Assembly: GCA_902793405.1 (NCBI GenBank)
Contig: CADBDH010000018.1
Coordinates: forward strand, 1-51,578
DNA length: 51,578 nt
Reading direction: 5' to 3'
DNA from: an uncultured Bacteroidales bacterium
Lineage (GTDB): Bacteria > Bacteroidota > Bacteroidia > Bacteroidales > Muribaculaceae
The notes beneath the pieces are model-generated. The model saw only the letters and a list, made by a program, of their open reading frames with translations, ran no database searches and had not been told where the DNA came from. Shown here piece by piece: positions 1-7,623 of the stretch. Positions within the stretch are counted from its first letter, which is position 1. Each line of letters starts with the position of its first letter. The position numbers were made by a program, and so were the translations under genes.

Positions 1-648
1 CACAGACGTTACCGCTCATGTCATACAAGCCCAGCTCGTTAGGAGCCTTGGTGGCCACTGGATGGGGTGTTCTGTAGGCATTGTCACTGTACCAAGCAAC
101 ATTCTCAATCGTGTCACTGCCGGCATATTTGTAACCCAGGCTCTTGTTGCCACCACGAGCAGCGAATTCCCACTCCGCCTCGGTCAACAGACGGAAATTC
201 TTGCCCGTCAGCTCGTTCAGGCGAGCGAGAAACGTCTGGCAGTCATTCCAGCTCACCTGCTCCACAGGACGCTGGAGATTTCCTAAAAAGCGGCTGGGAT
301 TGGCACCCATCACTTCGAGCCACAGCGCTTGCGTCACCTCAGTCTGGCCGATGAAATAGCTCGACAGATGAACGCGGTTCACAGGGGTCTCATTGCTTTG
401 GTAGTCCCCTGCCTGCTCCTCGGTAGCACCCATCCAAAAGGTGCCTCCCTTGACATATACCATATTGAACGGTACCGAGTTCACGTTATAGGTGAACACT
501 TCGCCATCGACGGGCTCATCAATGGGCTCATCGACGGGTTCATCCCATCGACGGGCTCATCGACGGGTTCATCATTGCTACACGAAGTGAATCCCATGGT
601 TAAGCAAATGGCCATCATGGCAATCAATAAAGGTTTAATCTTCATCAT
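1..648 (-). pseudogene. FGE/SUMF1-domain lipoprotein, frameshifted, partial at left edge
   Basis: Read leftward, a start at 648 (or the next ATG, 645) gives a lipoprotein-type signal peptide (MMKIKPLLIAMMAICLTM, then lipobox-like FTSC) followed by acidic DEPVD repeats, then runs into a TGA at 483-481. The following frame (codons from 544 down to 1) encodes a clear formylglycine-generating-enzyme/sulfatase-modifying domain: GGTFWMGATEEQAG, TEVTQALW, RLLTEAEWEFAARGG and NELGLYDMSGNV at the window edge. The break lies in a tract of 12-bp units (GATGAGCCCGTC type; 573-550 and 544-509) interrupted by a 5-nt piece at 549-545. One extra base there would join the frames. The domain frame has a stop at 559-557 and no ATG of its own. 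Family members in Bacteroidales are usually cell-surface proteins of mostly unknown substrate. The gene is either inactivated or carries a sequence error. Confidence 0.8.
509..573 (-). repeat. 12-bp tandem repeat coding for DEPVD
   Basis: Five 12-bp units of the GATGAGCCCGTC type encode acidic Asp-Glu-Pro-Val repeats in the spacer after the lipobox of the FGE-domain gene. Units lie at 573-562, 561-550, 544-533, 532-521 and 520-509. A 5-nt partial unit at 549-545 shifts the frame. Because 12 is a multiple of three, gain or loss of whole units would not toggle the frame. Confidence 0.8.
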
Positions 649-852
649 TGTTTTGTTGTTTGGGTTTAAAGTTAGACTTATACTTATTTGAAAGATTCTT
701 TCCTTGTTTGAAGCGGACGGTTAGCGACACGTGTGCGGTGCGGCCAGGGGTCGTCGTAACCAGGTGCAACCCGAGCGGGCAAGCTCCGGCATAAAGACAC
801 CACAAAATTACAAATAATCCGATGAAAAACAATGGGGCAACTATAAAAACCA

Positions 853-918
853 CAAATTACTCGAATTAAACTAATTTTGGTTTCCGCAGCAGAGCCTTCG
901 TTTAATTCGCGTAATTCG
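853..918. repeat. intergenic inverted repeat (AATTCGCGTAATTCG family), copy 1
   Basis: The left arm (853-871, CAAATTACTCGAATTAAAC) pairs with the right arm (900-918) at 17 of 19 positions by eye. A much cleaner copy is at 28872-28944 and a degenerate relative at about 13185-13210. It sits just past the 3' end of the thioesterase gene, so it may act as a terminator hairpin in that transcript. The rest of 649-927 shows no convincing gene. A weak promoter-like TAACTTTA (minus strand, 674-667) lies just upstream of the FGE-domain start. Confidence 0.6.
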
Positions 919-927
919 TAGTTTTGT

Positions 928-1674
928 TCAGCGCTCTTGCCAGTGGAAGCGGGCACGCACGTGGTCGTTGCCATCGGCATCGGTGATGCTCATCGGGGTG
1001 CACATCGGGTCGGTGTCGTCGATGACCATCTGGCAGGTCTCGCCGTAATGGCTTTCCTTGATAAAGGAAATCTCCATGCGGTGGATGAAGAAGTGGTCAT
1101 AGCAGTCCATGTCGAACAGGTTCATCAGGTGCGACAGGATGCGCACGGTGTTGACGTGGCGGTTGAAATCGCAATCCATGTAGCCGAAGGTGTAGTCCAC
1201 TGCATGCCCTTCTTCGATAGGACGCAGGCGGCCCATCGGCTCGATGGGACACGGCAGGTCGGAGATGTTCTCGCGGATGTAGCTCAATTGCGAAATGTCG
1301 ACGCTGGCACGGGAATTCATGTCGATGACCATCCAGATGGTGCGCACATAGCCCAGCGTATTGCCGTCGCCATCGTCCAGACGCATATTGCGTTGCGAAA
1401 AGTGGCGGTTGTAGTCCTCGATCCATGTGGTGAGGCGGTAGTTCTCGTTCACCTTGGGGAAACGGGTCACCTCGATGGTCACGCGCGAGAGCACCCACAC
1501 GTGGTTGTCCTGGATGAGGCGGGCATAGCCCACACCCCACGAGTTGGCATGGAAAGTGGCCACCTCGATGATGCGTGTCATCAACAAGGTCAACGGCATC
1601 TCGCCCTGGGGGTTGCACTCGCCGGCAGCCAGGTAATAGTCCTGGTAGAACTGTTTTTTATCGTTAGAGCTCAT
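928..1674 (-). CDS. acyl-ACP thioesterase
   Basis: 248-residue double-hotdog protein that hydrolyses acyl-ACP to free fatty acid in the cytoplasm. The second hotdog carries the DxNxH signature of plant/bacterial FatA/FatB enzymes in YMDCDFNRHVN (Asp169, Asn171, His173). The N-terminal hotdog helix (TRIIEVATFHANSWGVG) and the WVLSRVTIEV strand also fit. Length matches the bacterial Acyl-ACP_TE family. It is the last gene of a tightly packed leftward set. Its first 11 bp overlap the 3' end of aroC, which implies translational coupling. The functional link with chorismate synthase is not obvious, and this may simply be a housekeeping operon. Chain-length specificity cannot be read from the sequence. 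Confidence 0.9.
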   Translation of the reverse strand: MSSNDKKQFYQDYYLAAGECNPQGEMPLTLLMTRIIEVATFHANSWGVGYARLIQDNHVWVLSRVTIEVTRFPKVNENYRLTTWIEDYNRHFSQRNMRLDDGDGNTLGYVRTIWMVIDMNSRASVDISQLSYIRENISDLPCPIEPMGRLRPIEEGHAVDYTFGYMDCDFNRHVNTVRILSHLMNLFDMDCYDHFFIHRMEISFIKESHYGETCQMVIDDTDPMCTPMSITDADGNDHVRARFHWQER

Positions 1675-2686
1675 TGGTTTTCCTGATTAAATAATTGTCT
1701 AATATCACGAGAGCCGCCATCGCCTCGACGATGGGCACGGCACGCAGCACTACGCACACGTCGTGGCGGCCACGGGGCTGCAGCGTCACGGGGTTGCCGT
1801 CACGGTCAACCGTGGGCACCTCGCGCATGAGGGTGGGAACAGGCTTGAAGGCGATGCGCATCACGATGTCCTCGCCGTTGCTGATGCCGCCCTGGATGCC
1901 GCCCGAATGATTTGTCACCGTGCCAATGGAGCCGTCCTCACGTTTCTCGAACAGGTCCATCACCTCGCAGCCGCGCTTGGCTGCCATCGCAAAGCCGTCG
2001 CCATATTCAAAGCCGTGAACCGAGGGAATGCTCATCATGGCTGCTGCCAGCTGGGCTTGAAGTTTGCCGAAGACAGGCTCACCCAGCCCGACAGGTACAC
2101 CCTTGACCGTGCACTCGATGATGCCGCCCAGGGTGTCGCCCTCGGCCATCGCACGCTTCAATTCATCCTCAAGCTGGGAGACGCAAGATTTTGCGTCTCT
2201 ACATTGAGAATTCCCGACTTGGACCGCAGAAGCCTGAATAGTAATGCCCAACTTGTTAAGGGCCTGAATGGCGATGCCGCCGGCCACCACCCGCGCTACA
2301 GTCTCGCGGGCCGATGCCCGACCGCCGCCTCGCGGGTCACGCAGGCCGTATTTCTTCTCCCAAGTGAAGTCGGCATGATTGGGCCGGTAACACCGGGCGA
2401 TGTCGTCATAGTCACCGCTGCGGGCATCGGTATTGCGCACAAGGAAGCCGATGGGCGTTCCCAGCGTCCTGCCCTGCCAGATGCCCGAGAGCACATCTAC
2501 CCTATCCTTCTCGTCACGGCTGCTGCTGCCCGCGGTCTGCCCCGTGCGGCGACGGTCCACAAAACGCTGCAGCGCGTCCAGGTCGATGTCCACACCCGCG
2601 GGCATCCCGTCAAGAATGCCGCCCATGGCAGGCCCGTGCGACTCGCCAAAGGTGGTCAGTGTCAATATTTTGCCTATTGTGTTCAT
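1664..2686 (-). CDS. aroC: chorismate synthase
   Basis: 340 residues. It converts 5-enolpyruvylshikimate-3-phosphate to chorismate (EC 4.2.3.5), the last common step of aromatic amino acid synthesis, using reduced FMN. Family signatures are GESHGPAMGGILDGMPAG near the N-terminus, GLRDPRGGGRASARETVAR in the middle and RHDVCVVLRAVPIVEAMAAL near the C-terminus. Start and upstream stop overlap as ATGA with the YbaK-type gene (2683-2686). An unusual feature is a 22-bp palindromic repeat at 2178-2199 that reads in frame as RDAKSCVS. Identical or near-identical palindromes occur at 15798 and 15853 outside genes. The flanking residues resume a normal helix (LEDELKRAMAEGDT), so the element sits in a variable surface loop and the gene looks functional. 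Confidence 0.95.
   Translation of the reverse strand: MNTIGKILTLTTFGESHGPAMGGILDGMPAGVDIDLDALQRFVDRRRTGQTAGSSSRDEKDRVDVLSGIWQGRTLGTPIGFLVRNTDARSGDYDDIARCYRPNHADFTWEKKYGLRDPRGGGRASARETVARVVAGGIAIQALNKLGITIQASAVQVGNSQCRDAKSCVSQLEDELKRAMAEGDTLGGIIECTVKGVPVGLGEPVFGKLQAQLAAAMMSIPSVHGFEYGDGFAMAAKRGCEVMDLFEKREDGSIGTVTNHSGGIQGGISNGEDIVMRIAFKPVPTLMREVPTVDRDGNPVTLQPRGRHDVCVVLRAVPIVEAMAALVILDNYLIRKTNEL
2178..2199. repeat. 22-bp palindromic element inside aroC
   Basis: Stem GAGACGCAA, 4-nt loop GATT, stem TTGCGTCTC. It is the same element, in opposite orientation, as the copies at 15798-15819 and 15853-15874. It is read in frame by aroC. Confidence 0.9.
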
Positions 2687-3174
2687 ACTGTCTTCTCGGC
2701 AATCAGGTCAACGGTTTCGGCGCCCACAAACGCGACCAGCGCCTGCGGGTCAATCTTGAACTGGAGGCCCCGCACTCCCGCGCTCACATAGATGTAGTCA
2801 TACAGGATGCAGGTCTCGTCGATATAGGTGGGGAACGGCTTTTTCATGCCCACAGGCGAACATCCGCCACGAATGTAGCCCGTGGTGGGCAGCAGTTCCT
2901 TCATGGGTATGAGGTCCACCTTCTTGTTACCGGACACCTTGGCGGCCTTTTTCAGGTCCACCTCTTCGGCTCCCGGGATGACGCACACAAAGTGTCCCGT
3001 CTTGTCGCCCTGCAGGATGAGCGTCTTGAACACCTGCTCGATGTTCTCGCCCAGCTGATCGGCGATGTGCTGTGCCCCCAGGTCGGTCTCATCGACCTCG
3101 TAGGGGATAAGTTCATATTCAATCGCAGCGGCGTCGAGCAGGCGCGCGGCGTTGGTTTTATTGATTTTTTTCAT
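2683..3174 (-). CDS. ybaK: YbaK/EbsC-type Cys-tRNA(Pro) deacylase
   Basis: 163-residue single-domain trans-editing hydrolase that clears Cys mischarged on tRNA(Pro). The signature GYIRGGCSPVGMKK and the FKTLIL strand with the conserved lysine (Lys50) are present, and length is typical of the family (about 155-165). It is the first gene of the leftward ybaK-aroC-thioesterase operon and overlaps aroC by ATGA. A minus-strand -7 element (TATCTTTG, 3202-3195) lies 21 bp upstream of the ATG. Confidence 0.92.
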   Translation of the reverse strand: MKKINKTNAARLLDAAAIEYELIPYEVDETDLGAQHIADQLGENIEQVFKTLILQGDKTGHFVCVIPGAEEVDLKKAAKVSGNKKVDLIPMKELLPTTGYIRGGCSPVGMKKPFPTYIDETCILYDYIYVSAGVRGLQFKIDPQALVAFVGAETVDLIAEKTV

Positions 3175-3194
3175 CGTTTCTTGCCTTTATTCGG

Positions 3195-3202
3195 CAAAGA
3201 TA
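3195..3202 (-). promoter_or_regulatory. -7 promoter element for ybaK-aroC-thioesterase operon
   Basis: TATCTTTG on the minus strand matches the Bacteroidota TAnnTTTG consensus. It is back to back with the rightward element at 3205-3212, so the two divergent promoters nearly overlap. Confidence 0.6.
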
Positions 3203-3204
3203 GC

Positions 3205-3212
3205 TATATTTG
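3205..3212 (+). promoter_or_regulatory. -7 promoter element for the DUF5106-like gene
   Basis: TATATTTG matches TAnnTTTG and lies 48 bp before the ATG at 3261. Confidence 0.6.
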
Positions 3213-3260
3213 CCAAAAATTTGACGCATTAACACCAATAAATTTAAGAATAAAGACAAA

Positions 3261-4064
3261 ATGAAGAAGCTTATTTTAGCTGTATTGGTAGCCGTCGCAG
3301 GATGGTTCACCAGCCAGGCACAATCAATGCCTGCGCCCGAGAGATACAACCAGTTACTCGAACAGATGGTCCTGCTGGAACAGCCCAAAGCCGAATTCCT
3401 CATGCAAGCCACGATGGAGACCCTCTCCAAGGACCCCAAGGGCTACCGCCAAATGCTGGACCTGGCCGAGAAGCGTTTCAGTGACGCTGCCGACCCCCTG
3501 CACAACGAGGGCCTGTACATGGTTGTGCTCAAGCATGCCATCGACAACTACATCCTGAGCAATAACGAGAAAGAAAGACAGCGCCTGCTGCTCGAGGGTG
3601 CCAAGAAGAACATGATTGGCACCGTAGCCGCCGACTTTGACTACATCACCCCCGACAGCAAGGACGTGAAGCACCTCAAGGACCTGAAGGCCGACTATAT
3701 CCTCGTCTATTTCAACAACCCCGACTGCGAGTCGTGCGAGACCGTGAAGCAGCGCCTGGCCGAGAACCAGTTCATCAACAAGATGGTCGGCGACAAGAAA
3801 CTCATCGTGCTGGCCATCTACCCCTATGACGACCAGAAGCTGTGGAAGAAGGCCAAATATCCCAAGATGATGATTAACGGCTGGAACCAGAACCACCAGA
3901 TTGAATATGCCGAGCTCTATGACCTGCCCACCCTGCCCTGCTTCTACCTGCTGAACAAGGACTACAAGGTGCTCGTCAAGAATGAGGGAAGCCTCAACAA
4001 GGTCGAGGCCAAGCTCAAGCAGCTGACCGCCGATCAGGTATCGGGTCCTAGCCCCATGCCCTGA
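3261..4064 (+). CDS. secreted thioredoxin-fold protein, DUF5106-like
   Basis: 267 residues with a cleavable signal peptide (MKKLILAVLVAVAGWFTSQAQ). The N-terminal half (about 25-125) is a helical region of the type named DUF5106. From about residue 140 comes a thioredoxin-like fold with a CxxC active site in NPDCESCETVK and the cis-proline strand LPTLPCFYLL. The CESC pair suggests a periplasmic disulfide or thiol role. The partner is unknown. It stands alone, divergent from ybaK and convergent with the TPR gene. The C-terminal tail VSGPSPMP is disordered. Confidence 0.75.
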   Translation: MKKLILAVLVAVAGWFTSQAQSMPAPERYNQLLEQMVLLEQPKAEFLMQATMETLSKDPKGYRQMLDLAEKRFSDAADPLHNEGLYMVVLKHAIDNYILSNNEKERQRLLLEGAKKNMIGTVAADFDYITPDSKDVKHLKDLKADYILVYFNNPDCESCETVKQRLAENQFINKMVGDKKLIVLAIYPYDDQKLWKKAKYPKMMINGWNQNHQIEYAELYDLPTLPCFYLLNKDYKVLVKNEGSLNKVEAKLKQLTADQVSGPSPMP

Positions 4065-4110
4065 TCCATTCATCAAGTAATTTATAGAGATTTTACATCT
4101 GCAGCGTCCT

Positions 4111-6201
4111 CTAGCGTGTCATGCGCTTGAGGACGTTGTAGCTTGGTAACACGCCCAGTTCGCCGGCCTGGCTCAAGTCGGCAACGCCCAGCGTCTTGTT
4201 ACCCATGCGCAGGTACATCAAGCCGCGGTTGTAATAAGCCTCAGCCAGATCGGGCTTGAGCTGGATGGCAGTGGTGTAGCAGCTGATGGCGCCGGTGTAG
4301 TCGCCCTGCAGCATATAGATGTTGCCCTTGTTGTAGTGGGCATAGACGTTCTTGGGCGACAATTTGAGCGCCTTGTCCAGATCGGCCATCACCAGGTCGA
4401 GCGTGGTCACGTCCTGACGCTGGCGCAGCATGGCATGGGACTTGGCATCGGGGGCTTCGTCGATCAGTTCGCTGTTGTTGTCGCGCGCCTGGGCCATGCG
4501 GTACTGCATGTAGTGGGCGTCGGCCCGCAACAGGTAGGCCAGCATGAATTGGGGGCTCAATGCCAGGGCCGCGTCGGCATCACTGATGGCCGCATCGGGG
4601 TTCTTGACCAGCAGATAATCCAGGCCGCGTGCAAAGTAGTCGATGCTGGTGGGCTTGGCACCGGCGAGCAACGAGTTGTAATACTCGATGTTGCCAAAGT
4701 GGTGCTGAATGTCCTCGGCACCGAGCTGCGACTCCCCTGCCACAAGGGTGAGTGTGCCGGGCAACTGCTTCAGGTCGTTGATTTCGCTGATTTCGCGCAA
4801 GAAACGTGTGCTGTTGCTGAGTTTGTTGTCCTGGGCATAGTAGGACAGCGAGAACATGGGCATGGGTTCCACCTCGATGTTGTCGTTCTGCACATGGCCG
4901 CGCTGGCGGTTGGCGTATTCGGGCTTGACAGGGTCGTTCTCGTTGACCGTGAGCAGGGTGTTGAAGCGGTTGATGATATCCTCGGCGGTCTCGGGCTCGT
5001 CCTCGGTGGGATTGAGGGCGCGCTGCTCGGCCTTCTTGACGGCGGCTGTGGCTTCAATCTCGGCGGGATTGAAGTTGGACACGTGCGTCTTGTTGCGGCG
5101 GAAGATGGCCATCGCCTTCTCCATGTCGGCCTCACTGCCCTTGTTGTCGCCCAAGCGGCGCTTGGCCTCGCCACGGGCCATGTAGCCTGCCTCAAAGTCG
5201 GGATACTTCTTCAGGATGGCCGAGAAATCGTTCACCGCCTCGCGGAACTGGCGTGTGCGCATGTGCAGCAGGGCCCGGTTATACAGGGCCATGAAGTTGG
5301 ACGGGTTGCTCTTGAGCACGAAGTCAAAGTCGCTGATGGCCTTGTTGTTGTCGCCCACCTCGGCGCGCAGCAGTCCGCGGTTGAAGTGAGCCTCCTGGCT
5401 GGAGGGGTCCAGGCCGATGGCATAGTCATAGTCGGCCATCGCGCCGAAGTAGTCGTCCAGGTTGTACTTCATGAAGGCGCGGTTGATGAAGTAGCCCGCA
5501 TAGCGCGGTTCCAGCAGGATGGCGCTGTCCATATCGGCTAGGGCGCGCTCAAAGTCGCGATGAGAGCGCGTGTAGATCTCGGAGCGCATGACATAGGCGC
5601 TGGCGTTGTTTTTGCTCAAGGCGATGCCGCGGTTCAGATTGTCGAGGGCCGCAGTCGTGTCCTTGCGGGCCAGGTTCATCTGTGCCAGGCCGATGTAGGC
5701 ACGGTCATTGCGGCGGTCAAGCGACAGCAGGCGGTCAAAGGTCTGCTGCGCCTCGTCATAGTTCTTCAAGGCGCTCTCGCACACGGCTCGGTTGATGAGC
5801 AGGTTCTTGTCCTCGGGCATGAGATTGAGTCCCGCGTCATAGTCCTCGATAGCCCCCTTGAAGTCGCCCAGATTCTGACGCGACACGCCCCTCACCTGAT
5901 AGGCATCGACGATGAACGGGTTGCGCTCAATCGCCATGCCGGCATCCTGCTCGGCGCCGCGGTAGTCCTCCAGACTGATCTTGGCCACCGAACGGTAAAA
6001 ATAGGGCTCGGCAAGAAACGGCTTGGCCTTGATGGCCTGGTTAAAGTACTGGATGGCAAGGATATAATCCTCGAAATAGAGGGCATTGCGCCCGATGTTC
6101 ACCACCTGGTCGGTGTTGATTTGGGCCTGTGCGCCCAGCATTGTCGCCAGCAAGGCCAGCAACAGGGTCCATCGTGTATATATCGTCCTGAATCTCTTCA
6201 T
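4111..6201 (-). CDS. large secreted tetratricopeptide-repeat protein
   Basis: 696 residues from the Met at 6201, chosen because it directly precedes the signal peptide MKRFRTIYTRWTLLLALLATMLGAQAQ and follows a good promoter. An upstream in-frame Met at 6234 would lie on top of the promoter. Two TPR superhelices cover roughly residues 30-375 and 510-690 (repeats such as AYVMRSEIYTRSHRDFERALADMDSA and AHYNKGNIYMLQGDYTGAISCYTTAI). They are separated by a low-complexity linker rich in E, P and N with no TPRs. TPR proteins of this type in Bacteroidales are periplasmic scaffolds. No catalytic motif is visible. Transcribed alone, convergent with the DUF5106-like gene. Confidence 0.85.
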   Translation of the reverse strand: MKRFRTIYTRWTLLLALLATMLGAQAQINTDQVVNIGRNALYFEDYILAIQYFNQAIKAKPFLAEPYFYRSVAKISLEDYRGAEQDAGMAIERNPFIVDAYQVRGVSRQNLGDFKGAIEDYDAGLNLMPEDKNLLINRAVCESALKNYDEAQQTFDRLLSLDRRNDRAYIGLAQMNLARKDTTAALDNLNRGIALSKNNASAYVMRSEIYTRSHRDFERALADMDSAILLEPRYAGYFINRAFMKYNLDDYFGAMADYDYAIGLDPSSQEAHFNRGLLRAEVGDNNKAISDFDFVLKSNPSNFMALYNRALLHMRTRQFREAVNDFSAILKKYPDFEAGYMARGEAKRRLGDNKGSEADMEKAMAIFRRNKTHVSNFNPAEIEATAAVKKAEQRALNPTEDEPETAEDIINRFNTLLTVNENDPVKPEYANRQRGHVQNDNIEVEPMPMFSLSYYAQDNKLSNSTRFLREISEINDLKQLPGTLTLVAGESQLGAEDIQHHFGNIEYYNSLLAGAKPTSIDYFARGLDYLLVKNPDAAISDADAALALSPQFMLAYLLRADAHYMQYRMAQARDNNSELIDEAPDAKSHAMLRQRQDVTTLDLVMADLDKALKLSPKNVYAHYNKGNIYMLQGDYTGAISCYTTAIQLKPDLAEAYYNRGLMYLRMGNKTLGVADLSQAGELGVLPSYNVLKRMTR

Positions 6202-6220
6202 GAATGCGCTATTATAACGG

Positions 6221-6228
6221 CAAAAGTA
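6221..6228 (-). promoter_or_regulatory. -7 promoter element for the TPR gene
   Basis: TACTTTTG on the minus strand matches TAnnTTTG, 20 bp upstream of the chosen ATG. It argues against the upstream Met at 6234. Confidence 0.65.
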
Positions 6229-6341
6229 GGGCAAAATTTCACAACCGCCAAAAATCGGTACGCGGCACCCTGTTTTTTCACATTTTATGGCATAAAATCT
6301 TAAAAACGGCTAAAGGATTTTGTCATGTCGGCCAGTTACAG

Positions 6342-6349
6342 TAACTTTG
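6342..6349 (+). promoter_or_regulatory. -7 promoter element for the META gene
   Basis: TAACTTTG matches TAnnTTTG and lies 31 bp upstream of the ATG at 6381. Confidence 0.6.
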
Positions 6350-6380
6350 AAGATTGTAATCAAAACAAGACTTCAACAAA

Positions 6381-7238
6381 ATGAGAAAATATATCGTTTT
6401 TGCCCTCTTGATGGCCATGCTCATGGCACCCGCCACGATGGATGCCCGCAAGAAGAAAGACAAGAAACTGGAGAAACGCGGCGTGAACATCGAGAATGTC
6501 AATGCCGTCGAGCAACCCATGCAAGAGGTGACCATCACCAATCCCGCCCAGCAACTCTATGGCGAGTGGGACATCGTGACCATGCGCAAGAAGAAGGTCT
6601 ATAGCCTGGAGCGCGCCTACCTCTATCTGGACTTCAAGGGCGGTAACAAGGTGTACGGCAACAACGGCTGCAACACCATCAACGGTACCTTCCAGCTGAG
6701 CGGCAACAACATCAAGTTCGGCGAATTCATATCCACCGGCGAGTCGTGCCGCAACGTGACCAACGAGAAGACCATCATGCACACCCTGGCCGACGTGCGG
6801 CGCTACACGCTGCAAACGCAGTATAACGCCCAGTACATGAACCTAATGAATTCCAAGGGGGCCGTCATCATGGTGCTCAAGCGCCACAACCTGGACGCCA
6901 TGAACGGGCCCTGGCTCGTCAAGGAAATCAACAGCGAGAACGTGTCCGAAAAGAACATGCGCCTGGTCATCGACGCGCTGATGCAGACCATCCATGGCGA
7001 CACCGGCTGCAACATCATCAACGGCATCATCACCCTCGACCCCACCAAGGACATGGCCATCCAGTTCGAAGACCTGCATTCCACCGAGAACGACTGCGAG
7101 GATATCGATTACGAGACAGCCCTGCTGCTGGCCCTCGAGACCACGGTATCCTGCAAGCGCATCAACCCCTACGAGATGGCTCTGCTCGACAGCAAGGGCG
7201 CCATCGTCCTAATGCTGCAACGCATCAACCTGCGCTAG
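6381..7238 (+). CDS. secreted protein with two META (HslJ-like) domains
   Basis: 285 residues with a signal peptide (MRKYIVFALLMAMLMAPATMDA). Two META/DUF306 domains follow, at about 55-165 and 170-285. The first has the typical GNNGCNTINGTF turn and a paired Cys in GESCRNVTNEK. The second has GDTGCNIINGIITLDP and ENDCEDIDYETALL. The repeated Cys positions suggest one disulfide per domain. META proteins such as HslJ are envelope stress-associated with no known enzymatic role. It is a single-gene unit divergent from the TPR gene. Confidence 0.85.
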   Translation: MRKYIVFALLMAMLMAPATMDARKKKDKKLEKRGVNIENVNAVEQPMQEVTITNPAQQLYGEWDIVTMRKKKVYSLERAYLYLDFKGGNKVYGNNGCNTINGTFQLSGNNIKFGEFISTGESCRNVTNEKTIMHTLADVRRYTLQTQYNAQYMNLMNSKGAVIMVLKRHNLDAMNGPWLVKEINSENVSEKNMRLVIDALMQTIHGDTGCNIINGIITLDPTKDMAIQFEDLHSTENDCEDIDYETALLLALETTVSCKRINPYEMALLDSKGAIVLMLQRINLR

Positions 7239-7364
7239 AATTCCCGCCGTCGCCACCCCTTATGCAGGGCTTATTATGCAGGCCATGGGCCTGCAGTTTA
7301 GAGTTTAGGGTTTAGAGTTTTGGCCTGCGGCGCTAATGCTAATTTCGCGAATTTACTGATATTC

Positions 7365-7495
7365 GAGCTGCGCTCGCAGTTTAGAGTTTAGGGTTTAGAG
7401 TTTAGAGAAGCATCCGCATCCATGAACTGCAACGGGATGCGGATGCCAGTTGTTTGAGTTGTATGAGTTGTCTTTATTTTTTAGGGCGCGGATGC
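7365..7495. repeat. 131-bp dispersed repeat, left copy
   Basis: It begins GAGCTGCGCTCGCAG, continues with a GTTTAG-rich tract and a perfect 12-bp inverted repeat (GCATCCGCATCC 7410-7421 with its complement 7435-7446), and ends near GCGGATGCC. About 85% identical by eye to 13461-13591 in the same orientation. A shorter GTTTAG-type tract also occurs at about 7295-7320. The rest of 7239-7623 holds no gene. Confidence 0.8.
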
Positions 7496-7585
7496 CATAG
7501 TATTTGTTGTATTTGTTGTTTTCCTTTTTTGGTGAGGGAGTGAAATTTTTTATCCTAATTTCTTGCATTTTTGTGAGATTTTTGC

Positions 7586-7593
7586 TAGATTTG
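7586..7593 (+). promoter_or_regulatory. -7 promoter element for the DUF285 gene
   Basis: TAGATTTG with TTG at 7563-7565 (20-bp spacing) fits the Bacteroidota consensus. It lies 30 bp before the ATG at 7624. Confidence 0.65.
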
Positions 7594-7623
7594 CGGCAAT
7601 TATTAACTTTAAACTAAATCGTT

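Noticed and set aside
937-2791. Long rightward open frames opposite the thioesterase and aroC genes (249 and 342 codons)
   Set aside because: They are antisense shadows in GC-rich coding DNA. The leftward frames carry the family motifs and the overlapping operon structure.
4336-5541. 401-codon rightward frame opposite the TPR gene
   Set aside because: Low-complexity Val/Gly/His-rich antisense product without motifs. The TPR frame explains the region.
7290-7410. GTTTAGAGTTTAGGGTTTAG tracts considered as a CRISPR array or telomere-like repeat
   Set aside because: The units are short and irregular, without regular unique spacers, and no cas genes are present. They are parts of the dispersed 131-bp repeat.
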